A stretch of DNA of 13,992 bases from NCBI GenBank assembly GCA_017936125.1, contig JAGBGE010000018.1, positions 1 to 13,992 on the forward strand, read 5' to 3'. The stretch comes from Clostridia bacterium (GTDB lineage: Bacteria > Bacillota_A > Clostridia > Oscillospirales > CAG-272). This document shows, one piece after another, positions 1 through 7,173 of the stretch; within the stretch, counting starts at the first letter, position 1, and every line of letters begins with the position of its first letter. Position numbers and translations under genes: made by a program. Under the pieces are notes generated by a model that saw only the letters and a list, made by a program, of their open reading frames with translations, was not told the origin of the DNA and ran no database searches.

Positions 1-512
<512 letters not shown>

Positions 513-536
513 CTAAAAATAAATTCGATATAAAAT

Positions 537-565
537 AATATAGCACAAACTATTTGAAAAATCAA
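537..565 (-). promoter_or_regulatory. Promoter of gdhA
   Basis: On the minus strand TTGATT (565-560) is followed after 17 bases by TATATT (542-537), giving a start of transcription near 530 and a leader of about 30 bases before the gdhA ATG at 500. Both hexamers are close to the sigma-70/sigma-A consensus with ideal spacing. Confidence 0.75.
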
Positions 566-572
566 TAGGATA

Positions 573-597
573 TGCAAGTTTTTTTATTTTTCTTGCA
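573..597. repeat. Inverted repeat upstream of the gdhA promoter
   Basis: TGCAAG (573-578) and CTTGCA (592-597) form a 6-bp inverted repeat separated by 13 T-rich bases, immediately upstream of the gdhA -35 hexamer. It could be a regulator site or chance in AT-rich DNA. The rest of the 501-687 spacer is AT-rich. A weak plus-strand promoter for the flippase is possible there (TTGCAA at 593, TATAAA at 618, 19-base spacing). Confidence 0.25.
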
Positions 598-687
598 AAA
601 AAGTTATTTTTTCTCTGTATAAAACGAGCGTAGCACCGCTTTTTGACAAAAATATAGCAAAAAATTTCGGAACGAGGTCGCGAAGGA

Positions 688-2079
688 TTGGAAAAGTCAA
701 AGGAAAGCAGAGTTTTGAAAAAGCCTGCAAGGGCATCTGTCTGGTACCTCGGGACAAGCGTTTTGTGCAAGGGTATAGGAGTTGTAGCAACACCCTTCCT
801 CACAAGACTGCAAAGCGAGGAGGCGTACGGTGCTTTTACACTGTACGTCAGCCTGCTTGGAGCTATGTCGGTTATAGTGTCGGCATTCACCACAGGCAGC
901 TCGGTATACCGAGGGCTTGATCTTTATAGAGATAGAAAAGGCGCACTGATTAAATCGGTATTAGTAGCTTCGTTGATTTTCTCCGCTCTGATTTGTATAC
1001 CTTTATTTGCGTTTTCATCATTTTTAGGGTTGAGCATCTATTTAGTACTGCTCATTTTAATACAGCTGTTATGCGATGTAACAGTAGCCGTACGGCTCTC
1101 TATGGCGCGATTTGTTTATGAATATAAGGAAGTAGCTTTTATCAGCGTTGCCCAATCATTCTTCTCCGTTGCTATCGCAATTATGATTCTTAGTACACGC
1201 GGCGGTGGCGCAGAGGTGAGAATTTACTCTATGCTTTTAGTTTCTATCGTCTCGGCTCTTTACGCATTTTTTAGAATTACTCGCAATGACGGCAGAATTA
1301 GCGGTGAGATGGTGAAATATAGCATCACGGGGTCGCTGTCGCTACTGCCGCACAGTATATCGAGCGCGCTCTCGGGTCAGGCAGACAAGCTGATTTTTAC
1401 CGCTATGCTCGGTACGGCAGCGCTTGCGAAGTATTCGGTGGTACATTCGGTTGGCATAGGACTATCGTTCGTAATCAGCGCTCTCGGCTCGGCACTGGGG
1501 CCGTGGATAATAAGACGGCTGAACGCGGGCGAGGGCGAGCGCATTGGTGAAATATGCGAGCTTATTTTCAAAGGACTTGCGGCGGCGACGGTTTTCCTAA
1601 TCGCACTAGCCCCGGAAGCAATCAGGATACTCGCACCGCCCGAATATTCCGAGGCTCTGTCAGCCGTTCTGCCGATTTCCCTATCGGTGCTTCCCTCGTT
1701 TTTAAGCTCGGTTGCGACGGTCATTCTGATACACGGTGAGCGCGGTAGATATACCTCATATTCCTCGCTGTCTGCGGTGGCGGTGGGAATTTTATTAAAT
1801 CTTCTGCTGATACCGCGTTTCAGCTTCAATGGCGCTGGAGCTGCTATGCTTGCTTCACAGACAGTCGGCGCGTGGCTCTCTATAAAGCTTATGAAAAAGG
1901 TGGGACTTCGCCTGCTTCCCACACGTAAACTGATTTATTATTTCTCGCTGACCGCACTTCTCGGTATAGTTATGCTCTCATTATATGATTACCCGGCGGC
2001 AAGGATACTGCTACTCTCCATACCTGCAATATGGGGGCTTAACTCTCTGTTCTCGGCAGAAAAGCTAGTTAGAGAATAA
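688..2079 (+). CDS. Polysaccharide flippase, Wzx-like, MOP superfamily
   Basis: A 463-residue, very hydrophobic protein with about 12-14 predicted membrane helices, the usual size for oligosaccharide flippases that move undecaprenyl-linked sugar units across the cytoplasmic membrane. Family-like features are the N-terminal KKPARASVWYL...ATPFLTRL segment (residues 11-41), the mid-protein SGQADKLIF...TAALAKYSV segment (229-251) and IPRFSFNGAGAAMLASQ near residues 375-391. The start is uncertain. TTG at 688 has GAGG 10 bases upstream. TTG at 715 (residue 10, beginning LKKPARAS) has AAAGGA 10 bases upstream and fits family N-termini equally well. There is no ATG in frame. No glycosyltransferase or polymerase is adjacent in the window, so its substrate is unknown. 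It ends inside a terminator shared with the convergent gene. Confidence 0.87.
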   Translation: MEKSKESRVLKKPARASVWYLGTSVLCKGIGVVATPFLTRLQSEEAYGAFTLYVSLLGAMSVIVSAFTTGSSVYRGLDLYRDRKGALIKSVLVASLIFSALICIPLFAFSSFLGLSIYLVLLILIQLLCDVTVAVRLSMARFVYEYKEVAFISVAQSFFSVAIAIMILSTRGGGAEVRIYSMLLVSIVSALYAFFRITRNDGRISGEMVKYSITGSLSLLPHSISSALSGQADKLIFTAMLGTAALAKYSVVHSVGIGLSFVISALGSALGPWIIRRLNAGEGERIGEICELIFKGLAAATVFLIALAPEAIRILAPPEYSEALSAVLPISLSVLPSFLSSVATVILIHGERGRYTSYSSLSAVAVGILLNLLLIPRFSFNGAGAAMLASQTVGAWLSIKLMKKVGLRLLPTRKLIYYFSLTALLGIVMLSLYDYPAARILLLSIPAIWGLNSLFSAEKLVRE

Positions 2080-2109
2080 AAATCTCGCCTTTACATAGGC
2101 GAGATTTTT
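2078..2109. terminator. Bidirectional intrinsic terminator between convergent genes
   Basis: AAAAATCTCGCC (2078-2089) and GGCGAGATTTTT (2098-2109) form a perfect 12-bp stem with an 8-base loop, A/T-flanked so that a U-tract follows the hairpin on both strands. The stop codon of the flippase (2077-2079) overlaps the left arm. It also serves the minus-strand gene ending at 2114. Confidence 0.92.
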
Positions 2110-2113
2110 ATTC

Positions 2114-2656
2114 TTAATAGTTGTCCTCATAAGCCGTTCTCATTTCGCGAGCCTCGATAGAATAGGTGCGAAGCAGATTTGCGAAATCCTCGCTTGCCTC
2201 AATAATTATCTCCGCGTGCTCGTAGCGACTCGCGGTGGTAAGTCGGTAGGTCACGTCGGGGTCAAGAGTAGGAAGATACGCGTACTTCACGTAACCCTTG
2301 GGTGTTTTGTGCGTGCGGCGAGCCTCTCTCTCCTCTCGCTCAATTTTCATAATCTCGGCAAGACCGATGCGGCAGAGCGTCGTTTCCCTTTTGCCGTTCA
2401 TGGCACGGACTATGAATAGCGGTGTTCCCTCGGAATCCATCATTATATCATAATAATATATGGGCGAGATATATTTAGTGTAAATCAAAATTCCCGCAAT
2501 AAGAAGCACGGTCGCAAAGAGGCTGACCACTCCTCTGTAATGAGGTATTCTCATAGAAACGAAAAATACGAAAAGCGCTACGCAAAGCAACACGCAGGCT
2601 GCTATGCGAGCTTTTTTGTTCGACGGCTTTGGCGATGCCGAAAATTCTCTTATCAT
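2114..2656 (-). CDS. Two-helix membrane protein of unknown function
   Basis: A 180-residue protein. After a short basic cytoplasmic N-terminus (SNKKAR) come two hydrophobic helices (about residues 17-35 and 42-61), then a soluble C-terminal domain of about 115 residues rich in predicted beta strands. That layout, two helices followed by a small beta domain (IYYYDIMMDSEGTPLFIV...CRIGLAEIMKIE), resembles small bacterial PH-like membrane proteins, but this is an inference from layout and I do not recognise the family. The ATG at 2656 is supported by AAAGGAAG 8 bases upstream. It has its own AT-rich upstream gap and is likely monocistronic, sharing the terminator at 2078-2109 with the flippase. 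Confidence 0.8.
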   Translation of the reverse strand: MIREFSASPKPSNKKARIAACVLLCVALFVFFVSMRIPHYRGVVSLFATVLLIAGILIYTKYISPIYYYDIMMDSEGTPLFIVRAMNGKRETTLCRIGLAEIMKIEREEREARRTHKTPKGYVKYAYLPTLDPDVTYRLTTASRYEHAEIIIEASEDFANLLRTYSIEAREMRTAYEDNY

Positions 2657-2717
2657 AATTTTTACTTCCTTTTAGTAATATAAGTATTATAAAGCAAAGA
2701 AATGAAAAAGTCAATAT

Positions 2718-2750
2718 AAAAACGAGGCCGATTTTCGTCAGCCTCGTCTG
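2718..2750 (-). terminator. Intrinsic terminator of the small orphan gene
   Basis: Read on the minus strand, ACGAGGC (2747-2741) pairs with GCCTCGT (2728-2722). An inner CGA/TCG pairing extends the stem, and a T-run (2721-2718) follows. It sits just downstream of the stop codon of the 80-residue gene at 2755. The plus strand also carries a T-run after the hairpin (2750-2756), but no plus-strand gene needs it. Confidence 0.75.
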
Positions 2751-2754
2751 TTTT

Positions 2755-2997
2755 TTAGAAGAAATTATCTCTGCCGAGATACATACTGCGCTTCTCCTCC
2801 TCGGATAGCTCGTCGATGTCAAGTCCCTTGCGCATCGCGGTCCAGGCGCGGTTGGGCACGGGTGGGTTGTAGGCGGGAAGCTCAATGTCGGGCGTGTTTA
2901 TGCCCGATACCGCGCCGGGCGCGTCCTTGCGATAGTTTCTGACGTTCTTCTTCTCGGTATCCTTGGTTGTCGGAGTTTTCTTGTTTTCTTTTTCCAT
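2755..2997 (-). CDS. Small hypothetical charged protein
   Basis: An 80-residue protein that I do not recognise. The first 25 residues are rich in Lys, Thr, Asn and Glu and look disordered. The middle is Pro-rich (DIELPAYNPPVPNRAW, about residues 37-52). The C-terminal part (WTAMRKGLDIDELSEEEKRSMYLGRDNFF region) is predicted helical. There is no signal peptide, membrane helix or cysteine. Support for its being a real gene: AGAGGTG placed 6 bases before the ATG, and a hairpin terminator a few bases after its stop. It is divergent from the radical SAM gene. Confidence 0.68.
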   Translation of the reverse strand: MEKENKKTPTTKDTEKKNVRNYRKDAPGAVSGINTPDIELPAYNPPVPNRAWTAMRKGLDIDELSEEEKRSMYLGRDNFF

Positions 2998-3031
2998 TTT
3001 GCACCTCTTTTATTGGTAATACACTTAAATT

Positions 3032-3061
3032 ATGCGCATCTTTGTTTACATTTATGTGCAT
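3032..3061. repeat. Two similar octamers 22 bp apart between divergent genes
   Basis: The self-complementary octamer ATGCGCAT (3032-3039) is followed 22 bp later, about two helical turns, by ATGTGCAT (3054-3061). Both lie in the divergent intergenic region 2998-3134. They could be paired sites for a dimeric DNA-binding protein or a chance similarity. Confidence 0.25.
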
Positions 3062-3070
3062 TTTTTGATT

Positions 3071-3099
3071 TTTACTTGATTTTTTGCTCTGCGTATGAT
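3071..3099 (+). promoter_or_regulatory. Putative promoter of the radical SAM gene
   Basis: TTTACT (3071-3076), 17 bases, then TATGAT (3094-3099) is a fair sigma-A promoter, predicting transcription from about 3106. This argues against translation starting at the ATG at 3108, which would have almost no leader, and for the ATG at 3135. Confidence 0.6.
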
Positions 3100-3134
3100 A
3101 AAATAAAATGGATAATAAAAAGGAGTATTTTCTA

Positions 3135-4040
3135 ATGCTATATAACAATTTAAGCGGATATTTCAGAGCGAAATACGGCGCAAGACTCGGCAAGATATGT
3201 ATCGACGGCGGCTTCTCCTGCCCTAACCGTGACGGCACTTGCGGCGAGGGCGGCTGCATCTACTGCGGTGAGCGTGGCGCGGGTGAGCATATTGATGCTA
3301 CGGCTTCTATACGCGAGCAGGTCGAGGCTGCGCTTAACGAGGCTGACGAAGGAGATTTGTTCGTCGCGTATTTTCAGAACTTCACCAATACTTATGCTCC
3401 CGTAGAGGTGCTTAAGGAAAGATACGACTCGGCTCTGATAGACGAGCGCATCAGGGTGCTGGCGATAGGCACACGTCCCGACTGTATTGACGAGAACGTG
3501 GCAGAGCTTATTGCGTCATACAAGGATAGGTGCGACGTGTGGGTTGAGCTGGGGCTCCAGACGGCAAACGATAAAACGGCAGAGGTTATTAACCGAGGAT
3601 ATAAGCGCGAGGTATTCGAGAAAGCGGTAGAAATACTGGAACGCTATGAGATACCCGTAGTGACGCATCTGATTGTCGGACTTCCGGGCGAGAGCCTTGC
3701 CGACGTAAAGGAAACGGTGGAATATCTCTCACGGTTCAAGCCTTTCGGCATCAAGATACACTCGATATACGTAATGCAGGGCACGCGCCTTGCGGATATG
3801 TACGAAAAAGGTGAATACACTCCCCCGAGTATGACGGAATACGTAGACGCAGCGGTATACATACTCACCCACCTGCATCCTGCTACGGTTGTACATAGGC
3901 TCACGGGCGACTGCCCGAGAGATATGCTTATCGCGCCCGAGTGGAATAAATCAAAGCACGAAATTATCTCGGCGATAGTCACCAAAATGCAAATGCAGGG
4001 GCTGTCGCAGGGGTGTGAATATAAAAAAAGTGGACGATGA
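3135..4040 (+). CDS. Radical SAM protein of the YhcC/YtqA family (TIGR01212-type)
   Basis: A protein of about 301 residues. Near the N-terminus is a cysteine cluster, CPNRDGTCGEGGCIYC, providing the Cys residues for a SAM-binding [4Fe-4S] cluster (C-x11-C-x2-C, with an additional Cys between). The context 'ICIDGGFSCPNRDG' and later 'WVELGLQTANDKTAEVINRGY', 'VTHLIVGLPGES' and 'KPFGIKIHSIYVMQGT' segments are characteristic of this family. The exact reaction of E. coli YhcC and B. subtilis YtqA is not established as far as I know. The ATG at 3135 is chosen because AGGAG (3121-3125) lies 9 bases upstream; a possible in-frame ATG at 3108 lacks an RBS. The last residues and the stop codon lie inside a bidirectional terminator shared with the convergent tetR-type gene. 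Confidence 0.92.
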   Translation: MLYNNLSGYFRAKYGARLGKICIDGGFSCPNRDGTCGEGGCIYCGERGAGEHIDATASIREQVEAALNEADEGDLFVAYFQNFTNTYAPVEVLKERYDSALIDERIRVLAIGTRPDCIDENVAELIASYKDRCDVWVELGLQTANDKTAEVINRGYKREVFEKAVEILERYEIPVVTHLIVGLPGESLADVKETVEYLSRFKPFGIKIHSIYVMQGTRLADMYEKGEYTPPSMTEYVDAAVYILTHLHPATVVHRLTGDCPRDMLIAPEWNKSKHEIISAIVTKMQMQGLSQGCEYKKSGR

Positions 4041-4053
4041 GTCCACTTTTTTT
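4023..4053. terminator. Bidirectional terminator overlapping two stop codons
   Basis: AAAAAAAGTGGAC (4023-4035), a GATGA loop (4036-4040) and GTCCACTTTTTTT (4041-4053) make a perfect 13-bp stem. The TGA stop of the radical SAM gene is in the loop, and the TAA stop of the TetR gene (4054-4052) overlaps the right arm, so one hairpin ends both convergent transcripts. Confidence 0.94.
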
Positions 4054-4609
4054 ATATCATTTTATCAAGAAATTCAAATACCAAGCGCTTTAGCTCGTCG
4101 AATGGCATATCTATGTTGCCGCGGAAGTAGTCTACCATAGTGTCAACGCAGGCGTTGGTGAGAAACTGCACCTGAACGGTGCGCACGGGCTTAAGCTGTG
4201 AGCCGGTAAAAAATCGACCGTTGGAAAAGACTCGCTTAGATATTATATGCTTGACCTTATCAACGAAAAATACTGCATCGGGTGAGTTGATTACCTGGCG
4301 GTATAGATGCACGTTTTCCTCTATAAAGTCAAAAATTTTCTCCAGATAAAGACGGTAATCGCCTGCGGAATCCGACTCCATAGCATCAATTGCCGCGTTC
4401 AGACTGTCTGTAAGCTCGCGGAACATCTCGTCAGCTACGGCGTAGATGTCCTCATAGTGATTATAAAAGGTGCTCTTCGCAATATCGGCGCGCTCGGCAA
4501 GCTCGGCAATGCTGATATTCGATATCATTTTCTTCTCGCCTATCAGCTCGGCAAACGCCTTGCGTATCATCTTTTTCGTTCTCGTTGAGTTGCGATATTC
4601 CTTCTTCAT
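4052..4609 (-). CDS. TetR-family transcriptional regulator
   Basis: A protein of about 185 residues with the typical TetR N-terminal DNA-binding domain: TRTKKMIRKAFAELIGEK, then the helix-turn-helix ISIAELAERADIAKSTFYNHYEDI (about residues 33-56), including the family-typical STFYNHY. The rest is a helical ligand-binding/dimerisation domain. It is divergent from the MMPL transporter gene, the classic position for a local repressor that responds to a transported compound; this is inference. The ATG at 4609 (MKKEYRNST) is preferred because AGGAG lies just upstream (spacer 4 bases). An upstream in-frame TTG at 4648 would put the ribosome site inside the coding sequence and has none of its own. 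An inverted repeat lies directly upstream of its RBS. Confidence 0.93.
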   Translation of the reverse strand: MKKEYRNSTRTKKMIRKAFAELIGEKKMISNISIAELAERADIAKSTFYNHYEDIYAVADEMFRELTDSLNAAIDAMESDSAGDYRLYLEKIFDFIEENVHLYRQVINSPDAVFFVDKVKHIISKRVFSNGRFFTGSQLKPVRTVQVQFLTNACVDTMVDYFRGNIDMPFDELKRLVFEFLDKMI

Positions 4610-4619
4610 TTTTCTCCTT

Positions 4620-4650
4620 TTTTGGACTATTTTGGTCGCAGAGTCCAAAA
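4620..4650. repeat. Inverted repeat next to the tetR RBS (operator or leader hairpin)
   Basis: TTTTGGACT (4620-4628) and AGTCCAAAA (4642-4650) form a perfect 9-bp inverted repeat with a 13-base spacer. Half-site centres are 22 bp apart, about two helical turns, compatible with a dimeric regulator. In the tetR leader RNA it would fold directly 5' of the AGGAG at 4618-4614. Further TTTTGG copies occur at 4630-4635 and 4725-4730. Confidence 0.5.
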
Positions 4651-4675
4651 TTATATTTTTAGTTAAAATTAGTCG

Positions 4676-4704
4676 TTGTGTTTTGTGCGGTTATATTATA
4701 ATAT
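4676..4704 (+). promoter_or_regulatory. Putative promoter of the MMPL-GLUG operon
   Basis: On the plus strand TATAAT lies at 4697-4702. Upstream, TTGTGT (4676-4681) is 15 bases away from it, or 17 bases from the alternative -10 TAATAT (4699-4704). The -10 lies in a perfect 12-bp palindrome, ATATTATAATAT (4693-4704), which also contains the tetR -10 on the other strand. The strength of the -35 is uncertain. Confidence 0.5.
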
Positions 4705-4723
4705 TAAATTGTAAAAATGTCAA
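4695..4723 (-). promoter_or_regulatory. Consensus promoter of the TetR gene
   Basis: Minus strand: TTGACA (4723-4718), 17 bases, TATAAT (4700-4695), a perfect sigma-70/sigma-A consensus in both hexamers and spacing. The start of transcription would be near 4688, giving a leader of about 80 bases that includes the inverted repeat at 4620-4650. It overlaps the divergent MMPL promoter. Confidence 0.85.
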
Positions 4724-4745
4724 GTTTTGGTAAGGAGATATTGAT

Positions 4746-7172
4746 ATGAAGGATAAAAAAAGTCTTTTATACCGAATGTCAGAATGCGTTGTAGACAGGC
4801 GCGGACTTATCTTTATAATTATTATCATTGGAATTGTTTTTTCTGCTATATCTGTCGGTTGGACACAGGTTGAAAACGATCTTATCGCATTTCTGCCCGA
4901 CAATTCTGAGTCGCGCGAGGGACTTGAAATAATGAACTCCGAGTTTGTTATGCCAGGCTCTGCACAGGTAATGGTCGCTAACGTAACGCTAAGCGAGGCG
5001 CGGGACATCTACGACAAAATACTCGCTATTGACGGCGTGCAGATGGTTGATTTTGACGACAGTAAGGCGCACTATAACAATGTTTCTGCCTACTATTCGC
5101 TCATCTTTAAGGACGCACAGTCATCACCTGCTTGCGTAGAAACGCTAGAGCTGGTCAAGAGCGAGCTTGCAGGCTACGACGTCTACGTTACCTCGGATAT
5201 CGGCAACCCGATAGGAGATATTCTCGACCAGGAGGTTATGCTGATTCTCGCGGTGGCATCGGTGATTATTCTCGTGATGCTTATACTGACGTCAAAGACC
5301 TTGATGGAAGTCCCTGTAATCCTATTGACCTTCCTCGTAGCTATGATACTGAATATGGGAACTAACTTCATATTCGGTAAAATATCATTCGTATCGAACT
5401 CGGTGACGAGTCTTCTCCAGCTTGCTCTGTCACTCGACTACGCTGTTATACTGATTAACAGATACAAGGAAGAAAGCACAAGACTCCCCTTGCGTGAGGC
5501 GGTTATCACGGCACTCTCAAAGTCTATTCCCGAGGTTGCGGGCAGCTCACTCACCACTATCGGCGGTATGGTAGCGATGCTCTTCATGCAGTTCAAGCTC
5601 GGACCCGATATGGCTATGTGTCTTATCAAGGCGATATTCTTCGCTATGCTCTCGGTATTCATCTTTATGCCCGGAATGCTTATGGTATTCGGCAAGCTGA
5701 TGCTCAAGACCGAGCACCGAAGCCTTATTCCCGACGTTTCATTTATCGGAAAGTTTGCGTATAAATCAAGAAAGGTTGTCGCACCGCTATTCATCGTTCT
5801 GATTATCGCTGCTATAATAGTTTCAAGCACCTGCCCCTTCGCTTACGGCTATATGAGCCAGGAGGCAGCGAAGCTCAACGAGCAGACGCTCGCTAAGAAA
5901 ATGATAAGCGATAACTTTGGTTCGACTAATATGCTCGCGCTTCTCGTCCCCTCGGGCGACTTCGAAAAGGAAAAGGCGCTTCTCGAGGAGCTGGAGAGCT
6001 TCGACGAGGTGGCATCGACTATGGGACTAGCCAACGTCGAGGCTATCGACGGCTATACGCTCGCAGATAAGCTCAACCCGAGAGAATTCTCCGAGCTGGC
6101 AGGTCTGGACTACGAGCTGGCAGGGCTGATATACGCGGCTTACGCTGCCGAAAACGAGGAGTACGGCACGATAATAAACAACCTCTCCACCTACGGTGTT
6201 CCGCTGATTGATATGTTCCTATTCGTCACTGAGCAGATTGACGCGGGTCTTGTGAGCCTTGAGGGTGAGCAGGCAGATATGCTCTCTGAGGCAAAGGAGC
6301 TGATGATGACTGCGAAGAACCAGATGATAGGCGAGAATTACGACCGTATGGTAATATATATAAATCTTCCCGAGGATAGCGACGAAACATATGAATTCCT
6401 CGGCAAAATAAGAGAGACTGCAAAGAAATACTACGATGACGGCAATATATATCTGCTCGGCAACTCGACTAGCGCAGAGGATTTCAAAAAATCCTTTGAG
6501 CTTGATAATATCGTTGTAACAGGACTCTCTATCGGCATAGTTCTTCTCGTTCTTCTCTTCACATTTAAGTCCGTGGGACTTTCGGTTCTTCTGATAATCG
6601 TAATTCAGGGCGCTATTTGGATAAACTTCTCTATCCCCGCCCTTATGGAAACACCGCTATTCTTCCTCGGCTATCTGATAATCTCGGCAATACAGATGGG
6701 CGCGAATATCGACTACGCAATAGTAATTGCGACAAGATTCAACGAGCTTAAGCACGAAAAATCGCCGAGAGACGCTATCATTGAAACAATGAATTTCGCA
6801 TTCCCGACGGTAATCACATCAGGCTCGATACTCGCGATAAGCGGTCTGCTTATCGGATATATGTCATCCGAGGCTACGATTTCCAGCATGGGACTCAACC
6901 TTGGCAGAGGAACGATAGTTTCTGTTATTCTCGTTCTATTCGTACTGCCGCAGCTCCTGCTTGTCGGTGATAAGATAGTCGAGAAAACGAAACTCAGCTT
7001 TATTAAAAAGAAAAACGCCACCGAAATCAAGAACTCAAAGGTGAAGGTTTCGGGACGGGTTACGGGCGACTTCAACGGTACTATCGACGGTGTAATTGAC
7101 GCAGTACTGGACGGCGACGTGAATCTGACCTTGCTTTCAGGCGAGGTTAACGAGAAAAAGGAGGACGACTGA
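4746..7172 (+). CDS. MMPL/RND superfamily transporter (HAE3-like)
   Basis: An 808-residue membrane protein with the two-fold RND layout: TM1 (about 21-38), extracytoplasmic loop (39-163), TM2-6 (164-315), TM7 (345-362), second large loop (363-588), TM8-12 (589-740) and a cytoplasmic tail. TM4 carries LSLDYAVILINRYKE (Asp231) and TM10 GANIDYAIVIATRFNE (Asp656), the paired acidic proton-relay positions of MMPL proteins. Such proteins use the proton gradient to export lipids or hydrophobic compounds; the substrate here is unknown. The tail (about 765-800) has Gly every fourth residue and alternating hydrophobics, looking like a short beta-repeat. The start has AAGGAG 8 bases upstream. It is first in an operon with the GLUG protein (1-base gap) and divergent from a TetR regulator. 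Confidence 0.93.
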   Translation: MKDKKSLLYRMSECVVDRRGLIFIIIIIGIVFSAISVGWTQVENDLIAFLPDNSESREGLEIMNSEFVMPGSAQVMVANVTLSEARDIYDKILAIDGVQMVDFDDSKAHYNNVSAYYSLIFKDAQSSPACVETLELVKSELAGYDVYVTSDIGNPIGDILDQEVMLILAVASVIILVMLILTSKTLMEVPVILLTFLVAMILNMGTNFIFGKISFVSNSVTSLLQLALSLDYAVILINRYKEESTRLPLREAVITALSKSIPEVAGSSLTTIGGMVAMLFMQFKLGPDMAMCLIKAIFFAMLSVFIFMPGMLMVFGKLMLKTEHRSLIPDVSFIGKFAYKSRKVVAPLFIVLIIAAIIVSSTCPFAYGYMSQEAAKLNEQTLAKKMISDNFGSTNMLALLVPSGDFEKEKALLEELESFDEVASTMGLANVEAIDGYTLADKLNPREFSELAGLDYELAGLIYAAYAAENEEYGTIINNLSTYGVPLIDMFLFVTEQIDAGLVSLEGEQADMLSEAKELMMTAKNQMIGENYDRMVIYINLPEDSDETYEFLGKIRETAKKYYDDGNIYLLGNSTSAEDFKKSFELDNIVVTGLSIGIVLLVLLFTFKSVGLSVLLIIVIQGAIWINFSIPALMETPLFFLGYLIISAIQMGANIDYAIVIATRFNELKHEKSPRDAIIETMNFAFPTVITSGSILAISGLLIGYMSSEATISSMGLNLGRGTIVSVILVLFVLPQLLLVGDKIVEKTKLSFIKKKNATEIKNSKVKVSGRVTGDFNGTIDGVIDAVLDGDVNLTLLSGEVNEKKEDD

Positions 7173-7173
7173 T

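Noticed and set aside
2679..2720. Short AT-rich gap checked for a small RNA
   Set aside because: No structure beyond the terminator at 2718-2750 and no independent promoter that I can defend.
2475..2885. Minus-strand frame of 136 codons
   Set aside because: It overlaps two better supported minus-strand genes in another frame and runs through the terminator at 2718-2750. Its composition is not protein-like.
3108..3134. Upstream ATG start for the radical SAM gene
   Set aside because: It lies only a couple of bases after the predicted transcription start and has no RBS; the ATG at 3135 has AGGAG at proper spacing.
4610..4648. Upstream TTG start for the TetR gene
   Set aside because: It would place the AGGAG ribosome site inside the coding region and translate through the inverted repeat; the ATG at 4609 fits better.
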